A program made the translations under genes and the position numbers. Below, one piece after another: positions 47,633 to 60,400 of a DNA stretch of 64,000 nucleotides (the stretch's first letter is position 1; each line of letters begins with the position of its first letter). Source of the stretch: a virus; the IMG/VR virus record IMGVR_UViG_3300019762_000005, positions 28,676 to 92,675 of that record; one strand, 5' to 3'. The notes beneath the pieces are model-generated. The model searched no databases and was not told the origin of the DNA. It worked only from the letters and a program-made list of their open reading frames with translations.

Positions 47633-50600
47633 TTAATCTCTTACATAATTGTTTGTGAATTGTTGCTTTCCTTTTAAGTAAGAAGAAGTACCAGGTAACA
47701 GCTTCATTGTCTTCATTAAAAGTCTTGAATCGTCTTTGTTTGGGCCTGTTTTCAAAGTATCTTTTCCTTCCATAAAGTAACCTATCGCATCAATCCATCC
47801 ACCTACATCATCTACTATCACTGTGGCAGGGATTATACTCTTTTGGATTTTCTGAACTTCTGTAGGGTTTACATAAAGCAAGATGTCAGTCTGCAGTCTA
47901 CCCATTTGATTCATTAAGAAGTTTAAAACATAAGGATCTTTCTCTTCATCATCAGAAGAGAATGCTGATAGAACCGCTGCAAACCCGTATAGACTCATAA
48001 GAATCATGACTTCTGTAAGGTTTGCTCTCATATTAGCAGCGTCAACTTCGCTCATTCTTTCGTCAAATTGTGTGCTCTGCAGCGTAGCTTTTCTAATCAA
48101 CTGTTTCATGGTAAACAGAGAGTTGTCTATACTATTGAAGGCTGAACCATAACTTCTCCATCTACCCTTAACTTGCATGTTAAGTATGTCATCTCTTTTT
48201 TCAGATTCAAACCTAGAAGCTACACCTTCAAACATCCATGTTCTAAATTGACTAACTAGTCTTCCTAGAGCTGCATTCTTGAGAACTACTGGAGATTCAG
48301 AATCGTAGTTACCATGTGTCTTCTTGACAGCTTGGTCTACCTGAATTTTAAAGTCAACCATGAAGTCTTGGTTAAGAGCTTTACTTCCTACCATGTATCC
48401 TTCTGGAATATTACCACTTTCATCAAGTATATCCCATAGACTACTAGTTTCACCATCTTTGGTAACGTTAGTGTTTAGCATCATTCCTATCATTACAGGA
48501 GCAGATACTAAGAATTCAGAACGTTTCTGTAGCTCGTAGGGAGCTAGAGATGATAGTTTTTTAGAGAACAGTCCTTCATTGCTCCTTTTGTATAGCTCTT
48601 CAGAAGCATCCTTAAGAATATCCAGCTTCTCCATCCATTTAGAAATCTTTAGACCTCCCTTGTTTTTGAATCCAGAAGCTTTAAGCGTACTACCTAACGT
48701 TAATGATCTCGCTTTGTAGAATTGCTTTAAAGAGAATAACCTTCCGTCAGAAGCTAGTAATAGGTTTGCTATGTCTCCAAACGCTATATTTGCAAATGCG
48801 GAAGGTATATTCCAACCCATAGATTTAAGTTGCACATACTTCAATGCAGCGTCAGCAACTTTATTACCTGTTATCACACCACCTAATATCTCCAGTTGTT
48901 TATCTATATTTGCTTTGCTGCTTTCATATTCAGCAGAATCTATAGTTTTATTATCAAGAGCTATCTGGAGGTTTACTAACGCATTCTCAAGACCTTTTTT
49001 CTTTTTCTTCTCTGCAAGAGTATAAACTTTCTTTTTAGATTTACCCTCTACCTTTTTGGTAGAAATACCATAGGAATTGTCAATATGGTTTTCAAGTACT
49101 TTTTCATAATTGTCTAATTTCTTGTTACTTATTAATGGACTTCCATCTTCATCTGTCATTACCGTTCCCATAGCATTAGTTTCAACCCTATCTCTTTCAA
49201 GCATTAAGTGTGAAGCTAATCGAAGAGTATCTTCGTGTTTTGATTTATGTTTGTACGCTATAGATTGAGCTGCTAACATTTTCAAGATTTTCCCAATATC
49301 GTGAGACTTTTCAGCAGATGCTTCTCCCATAGATTGAGACCTTAGTTCCACATATTCAGATCTTGTAGGTGCTCTACCGTTCTTAGCTTTAAAGTTTATC
49401 ACTTTGACTTTAGTGCTTTCGTTTATAGCTTTCCTGTCACTAGCGATGTTTACATTTACTCCTTTTACTATGTTTCCAAATTCATCTTTTTGACCATAAG
49501 TAGTTTCTGATAAATCAGTCATTCTTATACTGTTCTTCATAGAATCAAGTCCATGAGCAAACATTCCTGATACAGGAGAGTCTTGCATTTTGTCAAAAAT
49601 ATCTTTTCTTATCGAGATAAGAGAGTTTGCGTATATACCTTCTCTTTTATGCTCAGGTATCATAGCTAGTAAGCTTTCTTGAGTGTCTAAATATTTTTCA
49701 TAGAATTTTAATAATGTCGGATCAGACTCTATAATCTTGTATTGGTCGTCATACCATTCTGTACTTTCTCCAGTAGACTTATTGGTTTTTCTAGGAACTG
49801 TTTGAACGTATGTATTTTTAGGATTGATAAGTTTTCCGCTAGAATCCTTTATACTCTTACCGTCTTCTATCATTCTAGCAGCGTAGTATGGAGAATTCTC
49901 TTTGTTCCATCTATCTAGTTCGCTTTCTGATAGTTCATCTTTTACAGCTTCGTATTGTCTTTTGAAGACTTCTACATCTTCCTGTGCCTTTTTGAAAAAC
50001 AAGTCATACCCTTTGCTTCCTAATTGGGCCTTTATCTCTTGAATTAAAGACTCTCTAGCTCCTTCTGAAAAAGAGTGAGGATAGTGATAAGAATCTCCTT
50101 CAGATGTAGGGAAAAGAACCCTAGGGTCAAAAGTGATAGTGTTATTCTTTTTAAAGTTGTAATACTCATCCCAACCAGCTTTGTATCCTTTCTCTTTTTT
50201 GCTTTTCTTTTTAGCGTTATTCAGTAGTTCGAACTGCTTGTCGTAAAACGATTGTGATGCTCGTCCAACCAAGTTTCCAGTCTCTCTACCTGCAGAATCT
50301 CTTTGCATGAAAATACTGTAGAGATCCTTATTCTTTTTATGCTTCTCTAAAGAAGGTAACGCTTCCTTAAGAAGTGTATCAATCTCTTTTACAACATCGT
50401 CAATTTCAAACTTAGAATTTAAAGAAGCTCTTTTGGTTATTTTATACACTGCATTCAACAAAGGATCTCCTTGTCTACTTATGTCAAGAACATTTGTAGA
50501 TAAGTTGTTAAGATCTGATACCTCTTTAAGAACTTCACTTTCAGAGTAATCAGTCTCTAAAACCTCATTAACTTTTTTTGTCATGTTCTTTCTTATAATA

Positions 50601-51421
50601 TCAGAAAGATTAGCAGACATAGCTTCTGCTCTTACCTTGAAGTCTGAAAATCCAGGGATTTTTTCTCCAGCTTTGTTCTCATATCCGTACTTCAGCTTGT
50701 CAGACTCTAGTTCTTCTTTACTAAAAAAGATATTTGTATTCTTACTGAAGTCACCTGCTCTTTTCCATAACTCAATATAAGATCTTGCTTCAGCTATCTC
50801 AGAATCAGTCATATCTTCACTAATCAAACTCTCAGCCCTATCTAGGTGCTCGTTCGCAAAAGATCTTAAATCTTCAAGCTTTGTTGCTTTACCTGCCTTG
50901 TTCAGTTCTTCATGAACTCCTTCCAGCATTTCCTCTAAACGAGCTTTTGTCGCATTCAGTTTTTTTAACTTTTCGACAGATTTCTCAACTCTTATCGTGT
51001 TGTTTATGTTAAGAAGCTTTCTGTCAATGTCATTATATCTATTCTTTAATAGGTTCGACAATTCAGCGTACTTTACAACCCCTTCTCCTTCTTTCTTGTT
51101 AGGAAGATAGTTAGTAGTAAAAGAGTCTTTCTTTCCTGCAGATTCAATCTTTATTGAATGATACATCTTACCTCTATTAGGTCCAAACCCAGGAACTTTT
51201 ATTGCTTTAAAAACGATATTCGGATGCTTCTCGTGTAAAGCATCAATTTTCTTTTTTATAGCAGAAAGGGAACGAATACTAGAGCGAACATATCGTCCGC
51301 CCTCTTCTCGTAGCCCCATCTTTATTTCTAGCCTTCCGTAAGGCTGAGACAATGCTCCATATAATATTTTCAGCTCTGAAGCTGTGTATTCTTTTCCTTC
51401 AAATGTATATTTACATGCCAT
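47633..51421 (-). CDS. Large virion-associated protein candidate (1262 aa)
   Basis: It starts 1 nt after the 3618-aa gene ends, so both come from one transcript. Long helical and charged regions (about 150-560), a Gly/hydrophobic stretch (LKSMGWNIPSAFANIAFGDIANLLL) and a hydrophobic segment near the end (LTEVMILMSLYGFAAVLSAF). No catalytic motif seen. In crAss-like phages, large proteins beside the virion RNA polymerase are packaged cargo; that role is inferred here. Confidence 0.6.
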   Translation of the reverse strand: MACKYTFEGKEYTASELKILYGALSQPYGRLEIKMGLREEGGRYVRSSIRSLSAIKKKIDALHEKHPNIVFKAIKVPGFGPNRGKMYHSIKIESAGKKDSFTTNYLPNKKEGEGVVKYAELSNLLKNRYNDIDRKLLNINNTIRVEKSVEKLKKLNATKARLEEMLEGVHEELNKAGKATKLEDLRSFANEHLDRAESLISEDMTDSEIAEARSYIELWKRAGDFSKNTNIFFSKEELESDKLKYGYENKAGEKIPGFSDFKVRAEAMSANLSDIIRKNMTKKVNEVLETDYSESEVLKEVSDLNNLSTNVLDISRQGDPLLNAVYKITKRASLNSKFEIDDVVKEIDTLLKEALPSLEKHKKNKDLYSIFMQRDSAGRETGNLVGRASQSFYDKQFELLNNAKKKSKKEKGYKAGWDEYYNFKKNNTITFDPRVLFPTSEGDSYHYPHSFSEGARESLIQEIKAQLGSKGYDLFFKKAQEDVEVFKRQYEAVKDELSESELDRWNKENSPYYAARMIEDGKSIKDSSGKLINPKNTYVQTVPRKTNKSTGESTEWYDDQYKIIESDPTLLKFYEKYLDTQESLLAMIPEHKREGIYANSLISIRKDIFDKMQDSPVSGMFAHGLDSMKNSIRMTDLSETTYGQKDEFGNIVKGVNVNIASDRKAINESTKVKVINFKAKNGRAPTRSEYVELRSQSMGEASAEKSHDIGKILKMLAAQSIAYKHKSKHEDTLRLASHLMLERDRVETNAMGTVMTDEDGSPLISNKKLDNYEKVLENHIDNSYGISTKKVEGKSKKKVYTLAEKKKKKGLENALVNLQIALDNKTIDSAEYESSKANIDKQLEILGGVITGNKVADAALKYVQLKSMGWNIPSAFANIAFGDIANLLLASDGRLFSLKQFYKARSLTLGSTLKASGFKNKGGLKISKWMEKLDILKDASEELYKRSNEGLFSKKLSSLAPYELQKRSEFLVSAPVMIGMMLNTNVTKDGETSSLWDILDESGNIPEGYMVGSKALNQDFMVDFKIQVDQAVKKTHGNYDSESPVVLKNAALGRLVSQFRTWMFEGVASRFESEKRDDILNMQVKGRWRSYGSAFNSIDNSLFTMKQLIRKATLQSTQFDERMSEVDAANMRANLTEVMILMSLYGFAAVLSAFSSDDEEKDPYVLNFLMNQMGRLQTDILLYVNPTEVQKIQKSIIPATVIVDDVGGWIDAIGYFMEGKDTLKTGPNKDDSRLLMKTMKLLPGTSSYLKGKQQFTNNYVRD

Positions 51422-51422
51422 A

Positions 51423-54400
51423 TTACTTACAGTCTTTTTTTTCTAATTTGTTTTTAAAGTCGTCAAAACTTAACGGTCTTTCATTATCTGAGAACACATC
51501 TTGAGGAGCACTCTCTCCAATACTATCTGGATCTACAAATGTACCAAAAGGATTTGACTTTTTAACCTTTGATAGAACTTTAGGGTTAACACCAGTAGTA
51601 TTTACCTGACCAAGACCTGCTCCTATAGGTTTTCTGGTTAGGGCGGTATTGTCGTTTACCAGACTTATAACCTCTTTTAAAACTATAGGGTTTAAGTCTA
51701 CTCCCTTTTTTACTCCTAAAGCTACTAGTATCGACTTAAACACTTCTGTTAATTTATCAAAGAATGTTTTCTTGTCGTTCCATATTTCAGTCTTCATGAA
51801 AGATTGAAACTTACTATCAGTCATTGATATAGCTACAAACTCCTCTATGTTTAAAGCTGCTCTTTGCCATGTATCGTTATACATTAAATCGTTAAGCTCT
51901 GACTCTGAATATCTACTTTCCATTTTCTTGACAAACAAAGAGTGTAGAGCTTTAATATTATTGTAAGCTTTTCCTTTCTTCTCTTTTATCACAGCTACAG
52001 TTACAGCATGTAAAGCTTCATGTAGTAGAGTTTTGCTTAAATCTCCAGTAGTAGGGTTTATAGCAATCTCTATCTTTCCTGTATTAGTAGACCTTCTTGT
52101 AGCTCCTTGAGCCTCCAAATCTGACTCTATAGAGAAAGATATATCTTCAGGAAGAGATTTTGTTACCACATCAACCAAGTCTTTATATTCGGGGTTAACA
52201 TCTACTTGCTCCAGTAATCTCGTTATCTTCTCTTTTCCAGAAATATCTAATCCGTCTATCTCGTAGAATTTGTCAGAGTTGTCAACGACACTGTCTTTTT
52301 TCGGCACAGCTATTTCATTAACTCCATTTATAGTGTTTTCGTTATTCTTTTCAATAACACTGAGAAGATTAACTTCCGACATATCATATTCGCTAATATC
52401 GGTTGTACCGAGGGTAGGTATTTTTTCCCATGTAGATCCATTGAACTTGAATAGTAAATCTCCAGCCTGTTGTTCAACTCTAATATATGTAGGTGTCAAG
52501 TCTAACTCAGAGTTGTATGTTAACTCGTAAGCCTTGTTAATTGGAACACCTCCGAAATCTAAAGACTTAGAGTCTACAGTTTCAATCTCGAAAGAGTTGT
52601 TCTGAAAATACTGAGTCATAAATCCATTAGTTATTCTATATCCAGCTGTGTCTCTAAAATCTATATCTCTCAACATTTCTGAGAATCCTAACTGATTGAA
52701 TACTTCTACAGGTATATATTTAACGAATTCTTTAGCTTGCTGAATGCCTCCGTTCATCATAGAGTACACCATTAAGTCACCTATAAGTTCATTAGAAGTT
52801 CTGTCGATTGAAGGATAATTTTTGTTTCCAGCAAACATATCAATGACAGACATATAGATAGACTCTTCATCGAAATCTTCTCCTTTAGCAGCATCAAACG
52901 TTACTAATGATGGCTGTCCATTGAAGTTTATCTCTGTATTAAGACGACCTATGAACGGATGTTTATCCATTCCTGGTTGTTTCTTTAACTTGTCAATAAC
53001 AGATGCTAAAGATTGTTTAGTTATAACACCTTTATCATCTTTTCTATCCATTAATAATTCGTCTCTTTTTTGAGGAAGATAAGCATCAAACGTATGTTCA
53101 AAAGAATCTGTGTACAAGTATGACTTAAGGCCATTAAATATCTTTTTGAATATCTTCTCAGTAATAGCTTTCTTTCCTGTTATCTCTTTGTATTCAGATA
53201 TAGCTTCTCTAACTACTGGAGAATCATAAGGAAACAATTTAGAGAATATTTCATTACCAAGTGCAGCTCCTCTAACAGAAGCGAATCCGTTAATAGTTGT
53301 AGGTCTAATCCAATAGGGGCCAACACGTTGATAACCTGATTCTTGAGGATTATCATCTTCCATGTCTTTTGGTAAAACATAGTCACCTATAAGGTTGTCT
53401 GCTCCTCCTATTGATTTGTGTCCGTATAAATCTATAACTCCATCAACCTTCTTGTTAAGAGCAAACATAGATTTACCAACCCCACTACTATCAGAGTTTA
53501 TTGCTAACTGAATCTCAGTGATAGTATCACCTAGCTCATCAAGCTTTATAAACTTCGCCAATATAGCTTTCTGAGTAGATTTGTAGTCAGCTATAGCTTC
53601 ACCTTTCTCGACATACTCTAATAGATTGCTTGTAGACCTATCAGCTAATGCTGGATCAACTTCTCCATCTATTTCATCAAGCATATTTCTCATTATGTCT
53701 TCTTTCGTTAATCTTTCAGAAGCAAGAGCAGAGTCATTAACTGTAAGTCTGTTTGCTAATTCGAATATAACATCTTGAGATATTACAGCTGATATTGTAC
53801 TTTCATCAAACCCTAATAGAGCTAATGCTTTAATAGTTCCAAAAGTATATCCATTAATATTCAACTTGTCAAGAATTTGCTCTTTCTCATTATCCACGGC
53901 TGCAGATTGATAAGCAGCAATGACATCTGATATGTATTTCTTTCCATCAAGAGTTTTTGCATTGGATATGACTCCAGTAGATTTCTGAAGTCCAAACCTC
54001 ATCTCAAATGGATTCTTTTTAGTCCCTCTAACAAACAGCCCTTTGTTTTGTGCAGTCGCATGGAATACAGAATCTAAAGACAAAGCTCCAACCCCTGCCT
54101 TACCTGCAGATGCGTTTACATATTTCTGTCTTTGGTAGGTGGCAGACGTGGGATTGAATAACTTACTACCTTCTAGTCTAGCACTCCTTTGATTAGCGAT
54201 TGTGTTAGCAAGTCCTTCAGCTCCATCTAAATCTCCAAAATCAATAGGCTTAGCCATTAATGATTGCATTTCAGTATCAGGATTAGACATTACCGCATTA
54301 TGAATATCTAGGATGCTGTTTTGAGTTTGCTTTTCTTTGAACTCGCTTTTAAGTTTTCTCCAGTTTTCTGGAATAGCGTCTTCACCAAACATAGCTTCAA

Positions 54401-57400
54401 GCAATTTCGTTGAAGCAGGATCATCATCTACATGGTTGTCGTATATCATTCTAATGTTCTCATCAGTAAGTTTTCTCACATCTAAGAACGTACCGTCAGT
54501 ATCTTGGAATATATTGTACTGGTAAGTATAAAGCTTATCAACATCAAAATCTGATCCCATCTGAATAGTTAAATCCCTAGAAGCGATCAATAAATCTCCC
54601 ATCTCTTTCGGTAGAAATCCAACAATCTCCATCATCATCATAGAGTTATGACCCTGGGTAGGAATACGAAATCCAAACAACTGCAATAGTTCTTTAGGAA
54701 TCTTCGTTTCGTCAAGCATAAGCTTTCCATCTACTTCAGTAGCGTAATCCTGTACATTGATAACCTTTCCATTTCTATCCTTCATTATAGTCGGAACAAG
54801 CACTTGAGAAGGTCTAAATGTAGAAGATGTAAACTTGTGAGGTAATAGCTCGTTATTAAAAGAACTAGTCCATACGATCTTGTTCTTGTACTCAGAAAGA
54901 GCACCTGCAGATTCTTCGAATGATTTCACATTTCTAAAACCTTCTTCCGAACCTAATACATAAGATTTACCATGATGTTTCTTCTTTATAATCTTGTTAT
55001 TAACTATCGAAGTTAGTAGAGATTCTACTTTCTCTGTACTAGTTAGGGCCCACAAAGGGACTTTAAAGTCACCGTCAACGATTTCTAATGCCAACTGGTC
55101 ATTAAGAGGATAGTCTCTCTCAATAGCCTCTTGAATAAGCATTTCCCCAAGCTTCTGTCGGTTAAGATCCTTTCCGTTCCATTCTAAATCTTCTATCAAC
55201 TGATTGTAAGAGTCTTCGTATATCTCTTCGTACAAAGAATTGTAGACAGCTTCAAGCTTTTCTCCAGTATATTTTTTACCGTTATAACTGAATCCACCTA
55301 TACCTTTGATATTAGAGAACAAAAGCTTTCTTTCTTGAGTACCAACATTAATCTTGTCTTTATCCTCTTTATAAGGTACATCTTGCTGAATTCTCCATCC
55401 ATCATAAGAAAGGTCTATAGCGTTATCGAAAGATATGTCATTCTTAAGAGTTCCATCTTTTTCGTAAGCTTCTACAGAGTTAGAAGGAGCACCTACTTTT
55501 GTAGCTGTATAGAAAACAACTTTGTCAACACCTTGCTCTTCCATCTTTTTTCTCATCTTGTCAATCTCTAATCCTCCTGTTAATTGAGGAAGTAATGGAA
55601 ATGCAGAAGACTTGATATAGATACGTCTATCCAAGTCGTTATGTTTTTCAAACTTGTTGGAAACATGAACCGGTTTTAACGGCTGAAATACCACGTCTAG
55701 CTCTCTACTATCTAAAGACTCGTTCTTTTCAAGCTTCTTAGTAAGTTGTTGAAGCTTCTTTTCAGAAATCTTTCCAATTCCTTTCAACACTTTCAAATGT
55801 TCTTTCCATGATACAAACTCTTGAGCATCTGCACCTTCAATATCGAAGTACGGACTAGACTTTGGATACTTAGCTTTGATTTGTCCTTTGATGCCTTTAG
55901 ATCCATTCTTGTACGATTCTATCTCTGCATCAGTTATTTCTTCACCATCAAGAGTCTTTGTATAGAACTTGATATTGTTGGATACTGATTCTGGATCTTT
56001 TATGAATGCAACTTTATAAGTTCCTTTCAAGTCTGATTCATAACCAGGAGCTAAATCACCAGCAAGACGTTTACCCATATTGATAAATGTATCCATAGAT
56101 TGCTGTACTGAATCATCAGACTTACTCTTGTAAAACAATGCAGGATCTCCAGTATAGTTTTTGAATACGCTTGCATTATGAAGCATATAGTTAATAGCGT
56201 AATCAGCAGCTATATTCTTAAGACCATGCTTTTTGAACTTCTTCTTATATTGAGAATCAACAAACGTTAAAACACCTTTGTCATTTACAATACCTAGATT
56301 TCTCCAGTCTTCTATTTGTTCAGATATTACGTTGTTGAGGAAATCTTTAAGATACGCAATTATAGGCTCTGGATTATTAGGAGTTATAACTAGCTTTCCG
56401 TCAAGCATTATACTCGGGTCATTGTTAAGCTCTGGGAATATCAAGAACTTATTAGCTCCATCTTTGTATCCCTTTACGTCCACACTCTTACCATTCTCCT
56501 TTATGTTTTCAAAAGATCTGATTCTGTTCAATTCTGGAAGTGCCATTTGCTCATATACAGTTCTAACAGAACTATCTGAGATACTTCCGTTTTCATCGAC
56601 ACCTATATCTTGAGCAAGTGTTTCTAGTAGTAGCATTGTTGACTTATCGGACATAGTAGGGTAGAACATCTTAACTCTTCTGTTCCCTTCTTTGTCAGAA
56701 GCTCCCCTGTTTGCGAACAACCCTAGCTTCACAACTTCATGTTCCATAGGAGAGTTCTCGGTAAGTTTACCAGAACCTTTCGCTTTACTCTTTAGTTTCT
56801 TAAGTGTTTCAAGAGATAAATATGACACCTCATAGAACTTGTACATCTTACTGTTTTTATCTATAACAATCTCTCCATTGTCGGCTATCATAGGTTCTCC
56901 AGCATCATCCAGTAAGGCCATTCTCATAAGGTCGTTATGAGTACCATTGAATGATAAAGAGTTTAGTTGTGTTAGCTTTGTGTTGGTAAACACTTTCTCT
57001 CCATTGAACGTAGACTCATTCAGTCTTTTTAAATCTTGTATCCTATTGTTTGCATACTTGTTATTACTGAATGACCAGATAGTTTTCTCTCCTGCCTTGT
57101 GAGATGCGCTATACTTGTTGGTTATGAACTTGCTATTGACCTTCGCTAAATGTTTAATCTCTGTTTCCTTGAATGGAAGAGACAAAGTATCCAGAGGTTT
57201 CTTCTTTTTTGACAAAGCTGACAATGTGTTAACCATCATAGCTAATGGAGAAGCTTTAGGAAGCGTCATTAGCTGCTTGTATGTAAGTACTATTCCTGCC
57301 TTATTCTTGTATTTACCAGTAAGCATCTTGTCTATAACATCTTCACTAAGGTCAAGACCTATAGAGCTTAATAAATCGGTGAAAACTTCCTGACTAGGAG

Positions 57401-60400
57401 GTGCTGTTTTGTAACTTTTGAATCTAGCTTCTACACTTTGAAATGCTTCTTTATCAACAATATGATCTCCTTCGTCATTAGACTTTATGTACGGCATTGA
57501 AAACAAGTTACCTTTCCATTCTTTCAATAGAATATCTTCCACCTTCCCTGAGTTAGAATCTGCTGGAGACAATGTGTACTTTCCTCCATCTACTTTCCAG
57601 AATACCATATTCATCTTAACGTGATGTTTAGTCATCGCTACAGTAAACTCAGTTTTAACCTGGTCGTCAGCAGTCTTAAGCTTGTCTACAAAGTTTTTCA
57701 TCCAAGGCTTAGCAGCGTGTATTTCTGTATCAGAAAGAACATCTACATAGTCATTGAAGTCTGGTTTCCTCCCTGCCAACAAACTCATAACCTCGTTAGA
57801 CACTTCATCAAACTCCATAAAGTTTTCTATACCAATAAGATTATGAGTATTAGAAGCTGGAATACCTGCCATAAACATCTTGAGTCTTTCACTCATTGTG
57901 TCCTTTGTATTCAGCAAGAATGTAGTAGAACCGTCTTCAAAACTTTTCTTCTCTAATATTCCAGCACTTTCTCCAAAGTCTAAATCTTGACCTGTTTCTC
58001 CTTCTATAATCTTGATATTTGAATACTTAGAAAGCCTACGCTTAGTAAGTGTAGCTACATTTTCAAAGTTGTTTACAAATAGTGATATTAAAGCTTTCTT
58101 TTTTCCTGTAGCTTCATCTCTTAACCTCTCAAGATTATCTTTTTCTTGCCTAAAGAAAGTTACAGTATCCTCTTTAGAAAGCTTATTATCGTTCTCTAAA
58201 ATCTTAATGAACATTTTAGCAGATATACCTCTAATAGTAGAGTGTTGTAATCCAAAAGGAATCTTAGGATGAATGAATAGGTGCTCAACAGAACTTCTTA
58301 ATGCTACTTTGTTGTCTTGAGTAAAAGGAAGTTCAAAGACATCAAAGTCAGAAAAGTCTATATCTTCATCATCTTCGAAAGTTTCTTGACCGAAATCAAA
58401 CTCCAAAGCATCATAGTTAATGTTTCCTTTAGAGTCAACAGCTTTTACATCTGATTTAGGAGCAGCTTCTTTTTTAGCAGCTACTTCTTTGTTGGCAAAT
58501 GAATCGTCAAATTCTATTGAAGGTTGTATTGTGTAGATGTATTCAGGGTTCTCTTCAGTACCAATATTAAAAGACAATAATCCTGTAGATGTATTCTCTT
58601 TGATTAAGTCGTTGTACGAGTTAGCTAGTACGTCTACTTCTCCATTTACCAATCCTTCTACAGCCTTAGAACTGTTAATACTTGTTTGGTTTACATTGAA
58701 GAAAGACTCTTCCAAATGAGTCTTTAATCTGTTCATTATAGCAGGTCTAGCCTCTTCTGGAGTATTAGCAGAAAGAGAGAAAGTTTTCATTCCTCCACCT
58801 GCACCAAAGTCGATACTATTTCCAGTAACTGTCATTAGCCTGTAAATAGAATTCACATCTTCATGCTTTAGGTAATCCTCTAAACTGTCATACGTGTCAG
58901 GGACGTTAAACAAGTAAGCAAATTGCTTTAAGTATTTTCTAAGACCTTCAACATTTCTAACGTCAGTTTCGCTATTGTTTACTAAGTGCTCTGATAAGTC
59001 ATTATGTTCTTGAGAAGAGAAAGCTTCAACTGCTGATATAATACTATGTACCATATCGCCACTCATCTTTTCGTTAGATATAGGAGTAGCGATTGACTCT
59101 CCGTTAGAAGTAGGCAACAATGTGTACGCTACACCTTCTAACAAACTATCAACATCATTAATCAAGCTACCTTTGAAAGGGGTTTTCAATCCTTTCATTT
59201 CTCCATTCACAGTTATGAATATCTTAAGATTTGGGTCTGGAAAAGCATCAGATACTTTCTGGTATCCATCTTTGTTAGAGATTAGAGACCCTGGCTTTTT
59301 ATCACTAACAGTAGTGCTAATAGATCCTTTGTCAATAATCTCTTTCCTTATACTTCTAATATTTTTTAAGTTCTCTTCTATAGATCCTTTGATATTTTCT
59401 TCCTTCATCCAATCTGCAGAATGTAGATATGCAATATTTCTTCCTTCAGAATCTTTAATAACTATAGGAATGTAGTCTGCGATCTCAGATTCAGACAGGT
59501 TGCTTTTCAAAGCACCCCAAGTAGTCTTCTCTTTTTCAGTACTGTTAGGTACGTAAACTTCTGTTTCAGCGTTATCATCAACAGCTATAGTTATAGGAGT
59601 CCCAATGTCAAAAGAATCGCTAAGTAGCAACTTACTGTTTCCTTCTAATAGCGAATTGTCTAAATCTTCCCTGCTAACTTTACCTTCGTCATTAACCATT
59701 TGAGAAAATGCTCTCGATAAGTACGCTAATTTGTTGTATCCGTCTGTGGTTCTACTATAGTCGAATTCATCGTTAGTATCGCTTGAAGCTTCTGCATTAG
59801 CTTTTTTAACGTCTGCAACTGCTTTTTCAGAAGCTTCATCAACATCCTTTGCTTTGTCCTCGTTGAACACGTCGTTTAGAGTTGATTCTGTTTCGGAAGT
59901 TTTTTGAGCAGCAAACTCTCTAGCATCTAAAGCTTTCTGAATAGCCTGAGACTTCAGTGCTATCTTATCAGCCATATCTGGAGTTAACATATCTAAGTCA
60001 TCAGCATACTTTCTAATCTTGTCAAGTTCACCCTGGGTAGCAGAACCATCCACAAACTTCTCCAAGTCAGCAGTAGTTGTTGTTGATTGTTGTGGAGCTT
60101 CTTTAGCTACAGAACTCTGGTCCTCTTGATGTTGGTAGAACTTTTTAGCAAGGTCTTTCAATTCTTTATCGCTTAACGATTGATTGCCTTCAATAGTTTC
60201 TTTAGCATCTTTAAGATCGGTCTTTTCCTTCGCTTTCTCTTCTTTTCTTTCAGCTTTGTCAGCTTCTTTAGCCTTTTCTCTTTTAGCGTCTTCAATATTC
60301 TTTTCAGCTTCTTCTTGAGCTTCAGCAGCTTCTATACTTTTTTGTGCCTGATATTCTGGAGTAATTATCTCGTTGAAAATATCGTCTAATTTCTTAACAT